From Bacillus sp. ISL-45 (GTDB lineage: Bacteria; Bacillota; Bacilli; Bacillales; Cytobacillaceae), in the NCBI RefSeq assembly GCF_018613195.1, contig NZ_JAGGQQ010000008.1:62001-126000 (forward strand): 64,000 nt of DNA, written 5' to 3'. Every line of letters starts with the position of its first letter. Position 1 is the stretch's first letter. Positions 37,361 to 46,174 of the stretch are shown in pieces. A model generated the notes under the pieces. That model did no database searches and was not told the origin of the DNA. It worked only from the letters and a program-made list of their open reading frames with translations. The translations under genes were made by a program, and so were the position numbers.

Positions 37361-37745
37361 ACATAATTAGGAAGACGGCGTGATTCCTAGCTGTTTTCGG
37401 GAGATTAAGGAGGTTGAGTCGGAGATTAACGATGAGTTTTGGGAGAATGTTATTCATTAATGGGCAATTAACCCCTTTTATTAAGAGAATAATCTTTCCA
37501 GTTCGGTTAGGAGGTCTGATTTTCATGAAAAAAGAAACTGGATCCTCAAATAAAGGAAGTTATTTCGTATAACGATGGCTAATAATTTGGCCATTTAGAA
37601 TATTTTTATGGAAAAAATTTTTTGCAGCAAAAAACGGGTAATTTTTACAAAAAACCATGCAAGTTTTTTTCATTGATGGGCAATATAACAGCAGACCCGT
37701 GCAACAGGTCTCAAAAATACTTATTAATGAAAGGGGCTTTTACTC
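37361..37745 (+). other. Gap between fabZ and a lipoprotein gene
   Basis: About 385 AT-rich bases with array C at its left end. No gene or clear promoter was recognised elsewhere. In B. subtilis mscL lies near here; it is absent. Confidence 0.55.
37379..37450 (+). repeat. Array C: 21-bp periodic repeat (GGAGATTAA)
   Basis: GGAGATTAA starts at 37400 and 37421 and a variant GGAGAATGT at 37442, 21 bp apart. A degenerate copy (CGTGATTCC) is at 37379, again 21 bp away. The reverse complement, TTAATCTCC, resembles the core of array B. Confidence 0.65.
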
Positions 37746-38042
37746 ATGAAGAAAAAGCTATTAATGCTAATCGGCGGTTCATTGCTATCCGCTATGTTCC
37801 TTGCTGGCTGCGCGAATGATCAGGATCCTCCTCCGAATGATGACGTGGATGTTGAGAACCCTGCAGATAACAATGGCGAGAACGGAAATGACATGATGAA
37901 TGGCAACAACGGGAACAACGGCAACAACAACGACGTCAACACTGACAACGATGGCGACATGATGGAAGACAACAACGAGCCTGGCGAAGATGCTGTTGAA
38001 GATCAACTTGATATGAACGACGAGAACAATAACGATCAATAA
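37746..38042 (+). CDS. Small Asn/Asp-rich lipoprotein
   Basis: A 98-residue predicted lipoprotein: the signal MKKKLLMLIGGSLLSAMFLA ends in the lipobox LAGC, with Cys22 as the lipidation site. The mature part is almost entirely Asn, Asp, Gly, Glu and Met in short repeats (NGNNGNNGNNND), with no recognisable domain. Such acidic flexible tails may bind cations, but no function can be assigned. GAAAGGGG precedes ATG. A terminator follows. Confidence 0.8.
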   Translation: MKKKLLMLIGGSLLSAMFLAGCANDQDPPPNDDVDVENPADNNGENGNDMMNGNNGNNGNNNDVNTDNDGDMMEDNNEPGEDAVEDQLDMNDENNNDQ

Positions 38043-38050
38043 TGAAAAAA

Positions 38051-38076
38051 GGGCAGGTGTGAAATCCTGCCCATTT
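38051..38076 (+). terminator. Terminator of the lipoprotein gene
   Basis: GGGCAGG pairs with CCTGCCC across 8 bases, followed by a T-rich stretch. Confidence 0.75.
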
Positions 38077-38146
38077 ATTTTGCGCTTGGTAACCTCTGTC
38101 AGCCTCGCCCAATCTTCGGCTAGTACTTAGATTATTTTTATGTATG

Positions 38147-38176
38147 AAAAAAACTCCAGCCTGCAAGCGGGAGTTT
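38147..38176 (-). terminator. Terminator of ywpF
   Basis: On the minus strand AACTCCCGC...GCTGGAGTT is followed by seven Ts. It touches the ywpF stop codon. Confidence 0.75.
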
Positions 38177-38613
38177 TATAACACTTTTTTCGGCTGCAAA
38201 ATCTGCGGCCTTGTGATGATTTTTTCTTTGAATTCTGTAAGCAGAGCATCGCCTTTGTACCCTTTATCAAGTAGATACTCCAGCAGTTTTTCAGGATAAT
38301 CGCTCTTCGGCTTGGTGAGCTTTCCTGTTAAGAGGATGCTGGCATGGGTCTTCAGCTTCTTCACGCAACAAACTTTGGTCAAAAAGGCTGCCGGGTCGTT
38401 CTCCCGTTTGGTGATAACGACTTGGACGATGATTTCTTTGTCATTGTCGCATGCATCCTGGAAATAAGGAATGTATTTATGGTCAGCAAAAACCTCGACG
38501 AGCCAGGTGCCTTTTTCATCCTCTTTATTGATAATCAGGCCGTCTTCCATTTCGATATCCACTAAAGCATCATCATCAGCAAGCTGCATTGAAATCAACT
38601 TAAACGTCTTCAT
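38176..38613 (-). CDS. ywpF: YwpF family protein
   Basis: A 145-residue soluble protein matching the YwpF family, found next to ssbB in B. subtilis; its function is unknown. It starts [20 protein letters not shown] and is mainly beta-strand with conserved [10 protein letters not shown] and GTWLVEVF segments. ATG 38613 is preferred: GGGAGG overlaps the in-frame GTG 38622 but is well spaced to the ATG. It is divergent from ssbB. Confidence 0.85.
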   Translation of the reverse strand: MKTFKLISMQLADDDALVDIEMEDGLIINKEDEKGTWLVEVFADHKYIPYFQDACDNDKEIIVQVVITKRENDPAAFLTKVCCVKKLKTHASILLTGKLTKPKSDYPEKLLEYLLDKGYKGDALLTEFKEKIITRPQILQPKKVL

Positions 38614-38688
38614 GTCGACCACCTCCCGAAATTCTTGTCCAAATTATAACACAGTATCAATCGAAAACGAAAATAAGCCATTTTGTCG

Positions 38689-38723
38689 AAAGAAAAATTT
38701 CAGAATTGATAAAAATCATTTTT
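38689..38723 (+). promoter_or_regulatory. Possible ComK (K-box) site upstream of ssbB
   Basis: A perfect AT-box AAAA-N5-TTTT at 38711-38723 is preceded by AAAG-N5-TTTC at 38689-38701, nine bases apart (consensus spacing 8). B. subtilis ssbB is a ComK target, but AT-boxes also occur by chance in AT-rich DNA. Confidence 0.35.
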
Positions 38724-38873
38724 GGCTGTATGAGGTGGGTGGAAAATTCAATTATCCAGAGATCCCATGGTGGTTTGAAGCAGTTTTTACAGGTAAAAGA
38801 ACGATTTTCGCCATTTTACCGCCGGCCTGAAAAGGAATATCATCGGGGTATCAAGGAGAAAGGAGATGAAAAA

Positions 38874-39290
38874 GTGATCAATCAAGTAACGCTAGTCGGC
38901 AGGCTGACCAGGGATCCGGACCTCAGGTACACACCTGATGGCAAGGCGGTATCGAATATAACGCTTGCGGTGAACCGTCATTACAAAAATGCCAGCGGCG
39001 AAATTGAGGCAGATTTTGTCCACTGCATCCTCTGGGGGAAAACAGCAGAGAACACATCGAATTATTGTAAAAAGGGCTCCGTTCTTGGAGTCACCGGCCG
39101 CATCCAGACGCGGAACTATGATAACCAGGAAGGCAAACGTGTCTACGTGACTGAAGTCGTTGCTGAGGGAGTAAGGTTTTTAAGCACAAAACCGGCCAGT
39201 ACGAGGGAAGCGCCGCAAGCTTCACATCCACCTCAACAGCCGCAGACCGTACCAGCAGCACCGCAAAGAGAGGAGCTTCCATTTGCATAA
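38874..39290 (+). CDS. ssbB: Single-stranded DNA-binding protein SsbB
   Basis: A 138-residue OB-fold protein binding single-stranded DNA. It starts [20 protein letters not shown] and has [19 protein letters not shown] and [20 protein letters not shown]. Location next to ywpF identifies the second, competence-type SSB (YwpH) rather than SsbA. The C-terminus is longer than B. subtilis SsbB and ends in ELPFA, a variant of the acidic DDDIPF tip that recruits partners. GTG 38874 follows AAGGAGA; a longer upstream frame has no site. Confidence 0.92.
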   Translation: MINQVTLVGRLTRDPDLRYTPDGKAVSNITLAVNRHYKNASGEIEADFVHCILWGKTAENTSNYCKKGSVLGVTGRIQTRNYDNQEGKRVYVTEVVAEGVRFLSTKPASTREAPQASHPPQQPQTVPAAPQREELPFA

Positions 39291-39489
39291 TGAAACCGAC
39301 TCAATCGAAAAGCTGCTAGTAAGCCTGATTAAAATGGTTGGCAAAAACAATGAGAAGATCGACGAACTCACCAAGCGTGTCTGCCAGCTCGAAACTGCCT
39401 CTAAAGAGATTCAGATCAATCGTGTCTACTCCTTCATTGCCGAACCGCCGCGACCCAATACCAGCAGAAAAGAATACGCAAGAAAATAA
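39283..39489 (+). CDS. Small coiled-coil protein coupled to ssbB
   Basis: A 68-residue frame starting at TTG 39283, overlapping the end of ssbB by 8 bases, with AGAGGAG inside ssbB as ribosome site. Residues 5-42 ([20 protein letters not shown] and onward) form a likely amphipathic coiled coil, and the tail is basic and proline-rich. No family is recognised. Coupling to ssbB and a sensible composition support it being real. Confidence 0.6.
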   Translation: MHNETDSIEKLLVSLIKMVGKNNEKIDELTKRVCQLETASKEIQINRVYSFIAEPPRPNTSRKEYARK

Positions 39490-39600
39490 TGAAGTGCTTA
39501 TCTTTAACATCACTTGTGAATTTTCCTCATAATAGCCTCAAAAAGGATCTTTAAGAGAGAAATTCAATAACCCGATCTCCAATATACCCTCAACATTTGC

Positions 39601-39627
39601 TTCCGGCTCTTACAGCCGGTTTTTTTA
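39601..39627 (+). terminator. Terminator of the ssbB unit
   Basis: CCGGCT pairs with AGCCGG over a 5-base loop, then TTTTTTT. Confidence 0.82.
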
Positions 39628-39661
39628 TTATTTTGGTTCTGTTAAAGCATATTATTGTCCC

Positions 39662-39704
39662 GTTGATTGAAGTGGAAGGCGCAGCGCCTGGAACGAATAT
39701 CAAC
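39662..39704 (+). repeat. Shortened GTTGATT...ATCAAC Bacillaceae repeat
   Basis: Ends GTTGATT and ATCAAC flank a centre with the palindrome AGGCGCAGCGCCT. Related to 16927-16948 and probably a deletion derivative of a longer element common in Bacillaceae. Confidence 0.55.
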
Positions 39705-39798
39705 ATTCTATAATAAAAAAGCCTATCAACTTATTTGAATAAATTGGATCATCCTTCTAAAATGAAGATAAAACACCCTGTCAAAGGATTGATTTCAA

Positions 39799-40395
39799 TT
39801 GACCAAAAAATTCGGGATCAGATTAATGCTTGCCATAATACTGGTCCTATTTATTTTCATCAGCTATTCGGCTTTTAGCATTTGGTCTTTCAGTAATAAG
39901 GTTCAACATGTGAAAACGGATGCGGCTGTGGTACTTGGTGCAGCTGCCTGGGGTGATGAGCCATCTCCAGTTTTACGCGAGCGGATCAATCATTCGATCT
40001 GGCTTTATGAGAATGGGTACGTGGATAAGATTATTTTTACCGGCGGCAAGGGTGAAGGCGCTTTGTACGCAGAGTCCGAGATTGCCAGGCAGTATGCTGT
40101 TAAAAACAATGTTAACCCGGAGAATATCCTGATAGAAACGAAATCAAGAATTACAGAAGAGAACTTAACCTACGCTTATGAAATTGCAAAACAGCAAAAC
40201 ATCAGGACATTTACGATTGTCAGCGACCCTTTACATATGAAAAGAGCCATGTTAATGGCCAAAAACACTGGAATGGAAGCTTATTCATCGCCGACGCAAA
40301 CTTCCGTATATAAGACATTGGAGAGTAAAGTTCCGTTTTTCATGCGGGAGTTATTTTTCTATATCGGGTATATTTTTAGTTTGCCTTTTAGGTAA
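39799..40395 (+). CDS. YdcF-like protein (DUF218)
   Basis: A 198-residue membrane-anchored protein: an N-terminal helix (about 7-29) followed by a Rossmann-like DUF218 domain. Signatures are DAAVVLGAAAWGDEPSPVLRERI, IIFTGGKGEGALYAESEIA, SRITEENLTYAYEIA and VSDPLHMKRAMLMAK. The family includes SanA and ElyC of E. coli, linked to envelope integrity; no reaction is established. TTG start after AAAGGAT. It is not part of the B. subtilis ssbB-ywqA neighbourhood I know. Confidence 0.88.
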   Translation: MTKKFGIRLMLAIILVLFIFISYSAFSIWSFSNKVQHVKTDAAVVLGAAAWGDEPSPVLRERINHSIWLYENGYVDKIIFTGGKGEGALYAESEIARQYAVKNNVNPENILIETKSRITEENLTYAYEIAKQQNIRTFTIVSDPLHMKRAMLMAKNTGMEAYSSPTQTSVYKTLESKVPFFMRELFFYIGYIFSLPFR

Positions 40396-40424
40396 AAAAA
40401 GCCACAAAGCGAAAGCTTCGTGGC
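40394..40424 (-). terminator. Terminator of ywqA
   Basis: GCCACAAAGC...GCTTCGTGGC stem with a GAAA loop (one mismatch). The seven-base T run is on the minus strand. Confidence 0.85.
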
Positions 40425-40436
40425 CTGGTGATGCTA

Positions 40437-43262
40437 CTATGACAAAAACACCAGCTCATGCAATTCATCGGTCGATAGCTCAGTGATCCAGCTGTCGCTC
40501 TGGATGATCTGGTCGTTCAGCGACTGTTTCTTCTCAAGCATGGCGTCGATTTTTTCCTCGAGCGTTCCTGTGCTGATCAGCTTGTGCACGTGCACGAAGC
40601 GGCTTTGCCCGATGCGGTAGGCGCGGTCCGTCGCCTGGTTTTCAACGGCTGGATTCCACCAGCGGTCGTAGTGGACAACGTGGTTTGCCGCCGTCAGGTT
40701 CAGACCGGTTCCGCCGGCCTTCAGTGACAGCAGGAACACAGGGAATTCACGGTTCTGGAATTTCGTGATCAAATCATCGCGCTTCGTCTTCGGCAGGCTG
40801 CCGTTCAGGAACGGAACATCAATGCCGAATTTCTTTTTCAGCGCGGCCTGGATCATCTCGCCCATTCCAATGTACTGGGTAAAAATGATGCAGCTTTCTT
40901 CCTGTTCGAGGACAGCGCTCACCAGCTCGATCATCTTCTCCATCTTCGCAGAACGATCCACCAAATGCTTCGGATTTTCCTCTTTCAAATACAAAGCAGG
41001 GTGGTTGCACAGCTGCTTCAGCCTGCTCAGCATCTGTAAAATTAAGCCCTTGCGCTCGAAACTCGATAATGTTTCGATCTGCGCAAAGGTGTCCTTCACG
41101 AGCTGCTCGTATAACGAAGCCTGCTCGGCAGACAGCGGGCAGTATTCCTTCTGCTCGACCTTGTCAGGCAGGTTCAGCGCAACTTCTTCATCCTTCTTCG
41201 TCCGCCTCAGCAGGAAAGGCTTGATCAGCGACTGAAGCTGGCTGATTTTTTCCTTTTTGTCTTCTTTTTCAATCGGCAGAATGAACTGCTTCTGGAACTG
41301 GCCGGCGCTGCCAAGATAGCCGCGATTCGTGAAATCGAAAATCGACCACAGCTCAGACAGGCGGTTCTCCATCGGCGTACCGGTCAAGGCGATATGGTGC
41401 TTGCCCTTCAGCTTCCTCACCGCTCGCGACTGCTTCGTATCGGCGTTCTTTATATTCTGCGCCTCGTCAATCGCAATGCTGCTCCATTCAATGCTTTCAA
41501 GCTCATCGAAATCGAGGTGCGTCAGTCCATAGGATGTCAGAACAATATCCGAGCCTGTGGCTTCTTCGGTAAAAGCGCTGCCCTTCAGGCGGTTTGGCCC
41601 GTAATGAAGATGGACGCGCAAGTCCGGAGCGAAGCGCTCAATCTCTTTCTGCCAGTTTCCGAGAACGGATGTCGGGCAGATGATCAATGCAGAGTGATCG
41701 TCGTTTTCCTGCTCTTTTACCGACAGGATATAAGAGATCAGCTGAATCGTTTTCCCGAGGCCCATGTCATCGGCAAGCAAGGCGCCAAATCCATACTTCC
41801 GCAGGAACAGCAGCCAGTTCATGCCGAGCTTCTGATACGGGCGCAGTTCACCATGCAAGCCGGCAGGCACCGGCATATCCGGAATTTCCTTTGTCTCCGA
41901 CAGCTGCTTCATCATCTGCTTCCAGTGGCGGTTCAGCTCGATCTGGATTTTTGCGAACGCCCTTGGATCCTCGAGTCCTTCAGCGCCTTCTTCCTCATCA
42001 GACAGCTCCTGCTGCAGCAGGTCGCGGATGTGGAGGCCTTCCTTATCGGCCTTTTTCATCATTTCCTGGATCTGGCGGATGAAGCCATGGTCCAGCTTGA
42101 TCCAGCGGCCCTTCAGATAGACAAGCCGGCGCTTTTCATTCACCAGGCGCTGGAAATCATCCTCACTCAAATCCACACCGTTCATCGAAAAACGCCAGTC
42201 ATAATCGAGCATCGCATTCAAGCCGACGAATGAGCGGCGGTAGCCAGTCTGTCCCTTTAGACGCGCCTTCACCTTCAGGTTCGCATTCTTGATCGCTTCC
42301 CACCAGGAAGGGAGGAGGATCTCGATGCCGAGCGCAATCAGCGTCTCGCTCGCTTCGGTTAAAAACATCCAAGCTTCATCCTCGGAGAGAGTGGACTTCA
42401 GGCGGCCGTCTTCCTCAATCCACGGAAAAATCGATGCAAGCCGCTTTTCTTCATCCTCAATTCTTTCGCTGAAAAAGTCCCAGCCAGCAGGATAGCTTTC
42501 ATAGTCGCGGGCTTCAATCAGCATATGCTCTTCTTTTCCGCGCAAAAATAACCCTAGCTTCCAATCTCCCAGGTCATCGATTGGCTCTTCAAGACGCATT
42601 CCAATCGAAAACGGCGCCGGATTTTCCTTCAGGCCAATCCATTCAAGCCATCGGTCCTCATCAAAGTAGGCAGCCAGCTGCGAAGCCGATAGCTGCTTTT
42701 TCCGCAGCACATCAAGCTTGTCACCAAGCAGATACTTCATCGTCTCATTTTCATGGAAGTAAGACTCGAGCGCATGATGGAACAGGTCCGCCACAAAATC
42801 GCGCACGAGAAGCTCTCCGTCACTGATTTTCAACGTTTCCTCCCAGAATGGCTCATGGAATTCATCGAGCACACTCACCGGAAGTTTCCAGCGGAAATCC
42901 TCGCCATCAAGCTGGGTAAAATCAGGATGCCATTCCTTCGCGAGGATCGCATCATAAATCGCATGGGCCGTCGACAGGCAGATATCGCCCAGGTCATCCC
43001 ATTCCCACTCGACAAGCCTGTTGAAGCTCTCCTCGCCAAACAGCGTCACCAGCTGCCAGGCACTCAAAGTCACTCCCTCGGCAGGACCCCATTTTTCCGA
43101 ATCCAGCATCGTCCCGAAGTAACTCTCCTTATGACGGAAAAAGAGCAGCTTCTTCCATTCAGAGATCTTTAGGTCAAAACCATCAAAATCCTCAGCACTC
43201 AAAAAATACCGCCCGCCCGCAACCGGCATCACATCTATATGAATCTGCTTAATCTCAAGCAT
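40437..43262 (-). CDS. ywqA: SNF2-family helicase YwqA
   Basis: A 941-residue DNA translocase of the SNF2/RapA type. The first 450 or so residues are the bacterial SNF2-associated N-terminal region. The ATPase core follows with LLADDMGLGKTIQLISYI (Walker A, near residue 500), AIDEAQNIKN (DExx box), LTGTPMENRLSELWSIFDF, and in the second lobe SLKAGGTGLNLTAANHVVHY and DRAYRIGQ (motif VI). ATG 43262 lies 8 bases after GGAGG; the in-frame GTG 43271 overlaps that site. It is downstream of ywqB in the same direction, as in B. subtilis, and is presumed to act with that SWIM protein. Substrate unknown. Confidence 0.94.
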   Translation of the reverse strand: MLEIKQIHIDVMPVAGGRYFLSAEDFDGFDLKISEWKKLLFFRHKESYFGTMLDSEKWGPAEGVTLSAWQLVTLFGEESFNRLVEWEWDDLGDICLSTAHAIYDAILAKEWHPDFTQLDGEDFRWKLPVSVLDEFHEPFWEETLKISDGELLVRDFVADLFHHALESYFHENETMKYLLGDKLDVLRKKQLSASQLAAYFDEDRWLEWIGLKENPAPFSIGMRLEEPIDDLGDWKLGLFLRGKEEHMLIEARDYESYPAGWDFFSERIEDEEKRLASIFPWIEEDGRLKSTLSEDEAWMFLTEASETLIALGIEILLPSWWEAIKNANLKVKARLKGQTGYRRSFVGLNAMLDYDWRFSMNGVDLSEDDFQRLVNEKRRLVYLKGRWIKLDHGFIRQIQEMMKKADKEGLHIRDLLQQELSDEEEGAEGLEDPRAFAKIQIELNRHWKQMMKQLSETKEIPDMPVPAGLHGELRPYQKLGMNWLLFLRKYGFGALLADDMGLGKTIQLISYILSVKEQENDDHSALIICPTSVLGNWQKEIERFAPDLRVHLHYGPNRLKGSAFTEEATGSDIVLTSYGLTHLDFDELESIEWSSIAIDEAQNIKNADTKQSRAVRKLKGKHHIALTGTPMENRLSELWSIFDFTNRGYLGSAGQFQKQFILPIEKEDKKEKISQLQSLIKPFLLRRTKKDEEVALNLPDKVEQKEYCPLSAEQASLYEQLVKDTFAQIETLSSFERKGLILQMLSRLKQLCNHPALYLKEENPKHLVDRSAKMEKMIELVSAVLEQEESCIIFTQYIGMGEMIQAALKKKFGIDVPFLNGSLPKTKRDDLITKFQNREFPVFLLSLKAGGTGLNLTAANHVVHYDRWWNPAVENQATDRAYRIGQSRFVHVHKLISTGTLEEKIDAMLEKKQSLNDQIIQSDSWITELSTDELHELVFLS

Positions 43263-43280
43263 CAAAAGCACCTCCTTGGC

Positions 43281-43307
43281 GAGACATGGGGACGGTTCTC
43301 CTGTCTC
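43281..43307 (+). repeat. GGGGACGGTTCTCC hairpin repeat in the ywqB-ywqA gap
   Basis: GAGACATGGGGACGGTTCTC then CTGTCTC: GAGACA pairs with TGTCTC and GGGA with TCTCC around CGGT. It sits 18 bases before the ywqA start in its untranslated leader. The sequence type recurs in many Bacillaceae intergenic regions. A further hairpin (GCAGGGGG-AAG-CACCCTGC) is near 43358-43376. Confidence 0.55.
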
Positions 43308-43410
43308 TTTCTCACATTAAACTAGGTATCGTCTGTTTCCGTCACGCCAACTTGAGCAGGGGGAAGCACCCTGCACTTCCTTCGTTTCGCTAGGAGCAGT
43401 GGGATGCGCC

Positions 43411-45045
43411 CTATGCTTCCTCCACCTCAATCAGCTTGCTTCTCGTACATTCTTCATGGAATGCGCGCAGCCGTTTCGTCCTCACGAGCAGCTTGCCGAA
43501 AAACTCTTCCCATTCGGGCACGCGCTTCAATTTTTTATAGACCGTACGGAGCTTTTTCAGCAGGCGTGCGGCCTGCTTGTAGCTGCTGCGGTTTTTCATC
43601 TCGATTAAATCGCCGATCATCTGGTGATACAGCGGAATCAATACCTCAGGAGCTTCTTTTTGTAAAACTTTAATCCGCTCGCTTGAAATCGAATTATATT
43701 CAAAGCCGAAGTAAGACTGCAATTCGCCCCACTGTTCGTATTGTTCTTTTTCAAATAAGGAATCTTCATATTCGTAAAAACTGTATGGCATCGCCTGTGC
43801 CAGCGCCCGGTCGTACAGTTCGCCGCGGCCAATTTCACGCGTATACGTGCCAACGAGCTTCAGCGCATAACGAGTGAATTTTTTACAAGCATAATAATCA
43901 CCCAGGAGCTTAAGGTAATTCCGCAGCTGCTGGACGAGGTATTCGATGAAAGGACCCATCCTGTTCCATTCGCGCTGGACACGGAAACCGTCGAGCCAAT
44001 AAAACATATATGGAAGCGAACCGACAGGGAGAGCAGTGAATCGCTTCAAAGCCTCACCGTCCTGCTTCGCTAAAACAAGCTGATGGATCAAGGCGATTTC
44101 CTCGATCAGGTCCCGCTTGTCATCGCCAAAGTTTTCAAGACGCGCCCGCTCGGCATCACGCCAGCTCCCATTTTTAAAAAGTTTCTCCCATAACAAACGG
44201 TATAAATCAATTCGGTCATAGCCAACAGCAGCATCGGGCACCGTCAATCCAATTGTTTCTTCCTTCAGTTTTTCCAAAAACGAATCAAACGAAAACGGCA
44301 TCGTCCCATAAGCAAGGCGCTCGACGTATTCTTCAGCATCATTGAACAGATCCTCGAACAGCGGCCGGTAATAGCGGTCCATTGCCGACTCTTCATCGTG
44401 TCCGAGTTCGCCTGCCAGTTCTGTGAGCAAATTAAAGGAATGAACCGACGCTGCGATCATATAAAGGTTTTTCCAAACGGCCTCAAGCGGAGCGGATACC
44501 TCAACGCGGCGAATATAGGAACGGAACAATCCGGGCACAACATAGGCTTTCGGTTCGCCCTGGCCCTTGACAATCTCCTCGAAGCTCTCCCGAAAGGAAG
44601 CGGCCCAGCTGTCGTAATCATGTCCAGCCCGGGTGTCCTTTTTTACCAGATCCTTCGCCCGCTGCAGTCCCCATTTTTCTGCGTTCAGCTGCTCCTTTGC
44701 AGGCTTTCGCCAGGCTTCGACCCAGTCCGAAACACTCGCGACATCACCGTACGCCTGAAAAAACGCAGCCAGACGATGGCGGCAGAAGGAATTAGCAGGG
44801 CAGGTGCAGCTGCTCTCTTCAGGATCTGAAACATTTATGTACACACGAACCGGGGTCACGTCCTGGACCGTCGCCCAGATCGACTTCACCATATACTTCA
44901 GATGGTGCACCGTCCCCTGGCGATAGAGCATCAGCCCTTTCTGCACAAGGCGCGCATCCTCCTCGACCTCGGATTTCAGCATCGTATTCAGTTTTGCGGC
45001 AGCTTCTTTAAAAATCGGTGCCTGGTGATCAGGTATGACAGCCAC
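43411..45045 (-). CDS. ywqB: SWIM zinc-finger protein YwqB
   Basis: About 544 residues. A SWIM zinc finger lies near residue 85-98 (SCTCPANSFCRHRL, the CxCxnCxH pattern). The long remainder is helical and has no recognised domain. SWIM proteins commonly pair with SNF2 helicases, and ywqA follows. GTG 45045 is preferred because GGAGG lies 7 bases before it; the ATG 45063 would put that ribosome site within codons 3-4 and itself lacks a site. Confidence 0.88.
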   Translation of the reverse strand: MAVIPDHQAPIFKEAAAKLNTMLKSEVEEDARLVQKGLMLYRQGTVHHLKYMVKSIWATVQDVTPVRVYINVSDPEESSCTCPANSFCRHRLAAFFQAYGDVASVSDWVEAWRKPAKEQLNAEKWGLQRAKDLVKKDTRAGHDYDSWAASFRESFEEIVKGQGEPKAYVVPGLFRSYIRRVEVSAPLEAVWKNLYMIAASVHSFNLLTELAGELGHDEESAMDRYYRPLFEDLFNDAEEYVERLAYGTMPFSFDSFLEKLKEETIGLTVPDAAVGYDRIDLYRLLWEKLFKNGSWRDAERARLENFGDDKRDLIEEIALIHQLVLAKQDGEALKRFTALPVGSLPYMFYWLDGFRVQREWNRMGPFIEYLVQQLRNYLKLLGDYYACKKFTRYALKLVGTYTREIGRGELYDRALAQAMPYSFYEYEDSLFEKEQYEQWGELQSYFGFEYNSISSERIKVLQKEAPEVLIPLYHQMIGDLIEMKNRSSYKQAARLLKKLRTVYKKLKRVPEWEEFFGKLLVRTKRLRAFHEECTRSKLIEVEEA

Positions 45046-45502
45046 AGCGATTCCTCCGTTCATGCAGCATCTCTAAATTCAATCAAAAAGGCTCTTTTCT
45101 CAAACTTTGTTGCTATTGACTACAAAATAGGAATGAATTACTTAAGTTTCTTCCAAAAATTAATGCTTATTATGAGAAAAGAGCTTGCAACCTTAGTACC
45201 GACATACAAAATGGCTTTTATCACGTTAAAATCGGCTTTAGGATTTTAACAGCAATCTTTCCGAAAACAGCAATCAAAAAAAACATATTCTTTTATTATA
45301 CCCAAAAAAAGGTGGTTAGAGGAGGGGGATATACAATTTAAAAAATGCAGGGATTACTCTCGATATTGTTGAATAGAGTATAAATCATCGTCCTGTTTTG
45401 ACAAATTTTTAGTAATTCTTCAAAAAAACGGCGGTTTTCATTTTGGTTTTTGGTATATTTCATATAAAATGAACTATACAAGTAAAATCTGGGGGACATT
45501 AG
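45046..45502 (+). other. Divergent gap upstream of the Yip1-type gene
   Basis: About 450 AT-rich bases. Its left part holds a MITE-like inverted repeat (45091-45184); its right part should hold the promoter of the next gene (TATAAAATGA near 45463). No gene seen. Confidence 0.5.
45091..45184. repeat. MITE-like element with 12-bp terminal inverted repeats
   Basis: GCTCTTTTCTCA at 45091-45102 and its exact complement TGAGAAAAGAGC at 45173-45184 bound a 94-bp AT-rich segment without coding capacity. No clear target duplication was seen. Confidence 0.6.
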
Positions 45503-46162
45503 ATGAACCGAATACATGTGCTTCGCGGCCTTTTTTATCCTGATTTATATACATATAAATTACGAGATTCAGAATATGTACCTGGAGTTTGGAAGAATAC
45601 AGCAATGCTGGTCCTGCTCAGCGGACTGATTTTTGGCATTAGTGCTTATTTTGGCATCGGTTCTGAATATCTGTCGAAAAATCTGACTGCCGTTTCAAGG
45701 GAAAAATATGAACTTCAAAAACTGCTGTTCATGATCGGGCAGTTGATTTGGGGCCTGTTTTACGGTGTTGCGATGATTTTCATACCGGCATTGTTTTTCT
45801 GGACTTTTTCAGATATTGAGCTGAAAAAGTTTGTGACTGTCCAGCTTTACGTTATGCCTGTTCTTCTTTTGGAAAAAGTGATCAACATCCCGCTCGCAAC
45901 GGGGCTTGGGCTGATTAAAACGTCCTCACCGTTTTCATTGGGCGTGATTGCACAATACATAACGAATAATGACTTCATCATCTATTTTCTGGCAGCTATT
46001 ACACTATTCAAAATTTGGGTTATTTTTATAGAATACAAGTACATCAAAATGCTTACCGGGAAACGTCCGGGGATTGTCCTGTTGCTGGTAATTGGAATCA
46101 ATCTGATATTCTGGCTGTTCTCGGCGCTGTTTTCGTTCATTCAATTCGAAAAAATTCTATAA
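45503..46162 (+). CDS. Yip1-type integral membrane protein (YknW-like)
   Basis: A 219-residue protein with about five membrane helices, an N-terminal cytosolic stretch and an LSGLIFGISAYFGIGS first helix. Topology and pairing with the membrane-fusion protein downstream (12-base gap) resemble B. subtilis YknW-YknX. In that system YknW is a Yip1-family protein aiding assembly of an ABC efflux system. Similarity is by architecture and context, not by a strong motif. A GGGGG ribosome site precedes the ATG. Confidence 0.75.
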   Translation: MNRIHVLRGLFYPDLYTYKLRDSEYVPGVWKNTAMLVLLSGLIFGISAYFGIGSEYLSKNLTAVSREKYELQKLLFMIGQLIWGLFYGVAMIFIPALFFWTFSDIELKKFVTVQLYVMPVLLLEKVINIPLATGLGLIKTSSPFSLGVIAQYITNNDFIIYFLAAITLFKIWVIFIEYKYIKMLTGKRPGIVLLLVIGINLIFWLFSALFSFIQFEKIL

Positions 46163-46174
46163 GGGGGTGCACTG

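Larger units (their letters stand above)
39490..39798 (+). other. Gap after the ssbB unit
   Basis: About 310 bases with a terminator at 39601-39627 and a relic repeat at 39662-39704. Nothing else seen. Confidence 0.55.

Noticed and set aside
41394-42233. 279-residue plus-strand frame opposite ywqA
   Set aside because: Shadow of the strongly supported ywqA frame; no ribosome site or family match.
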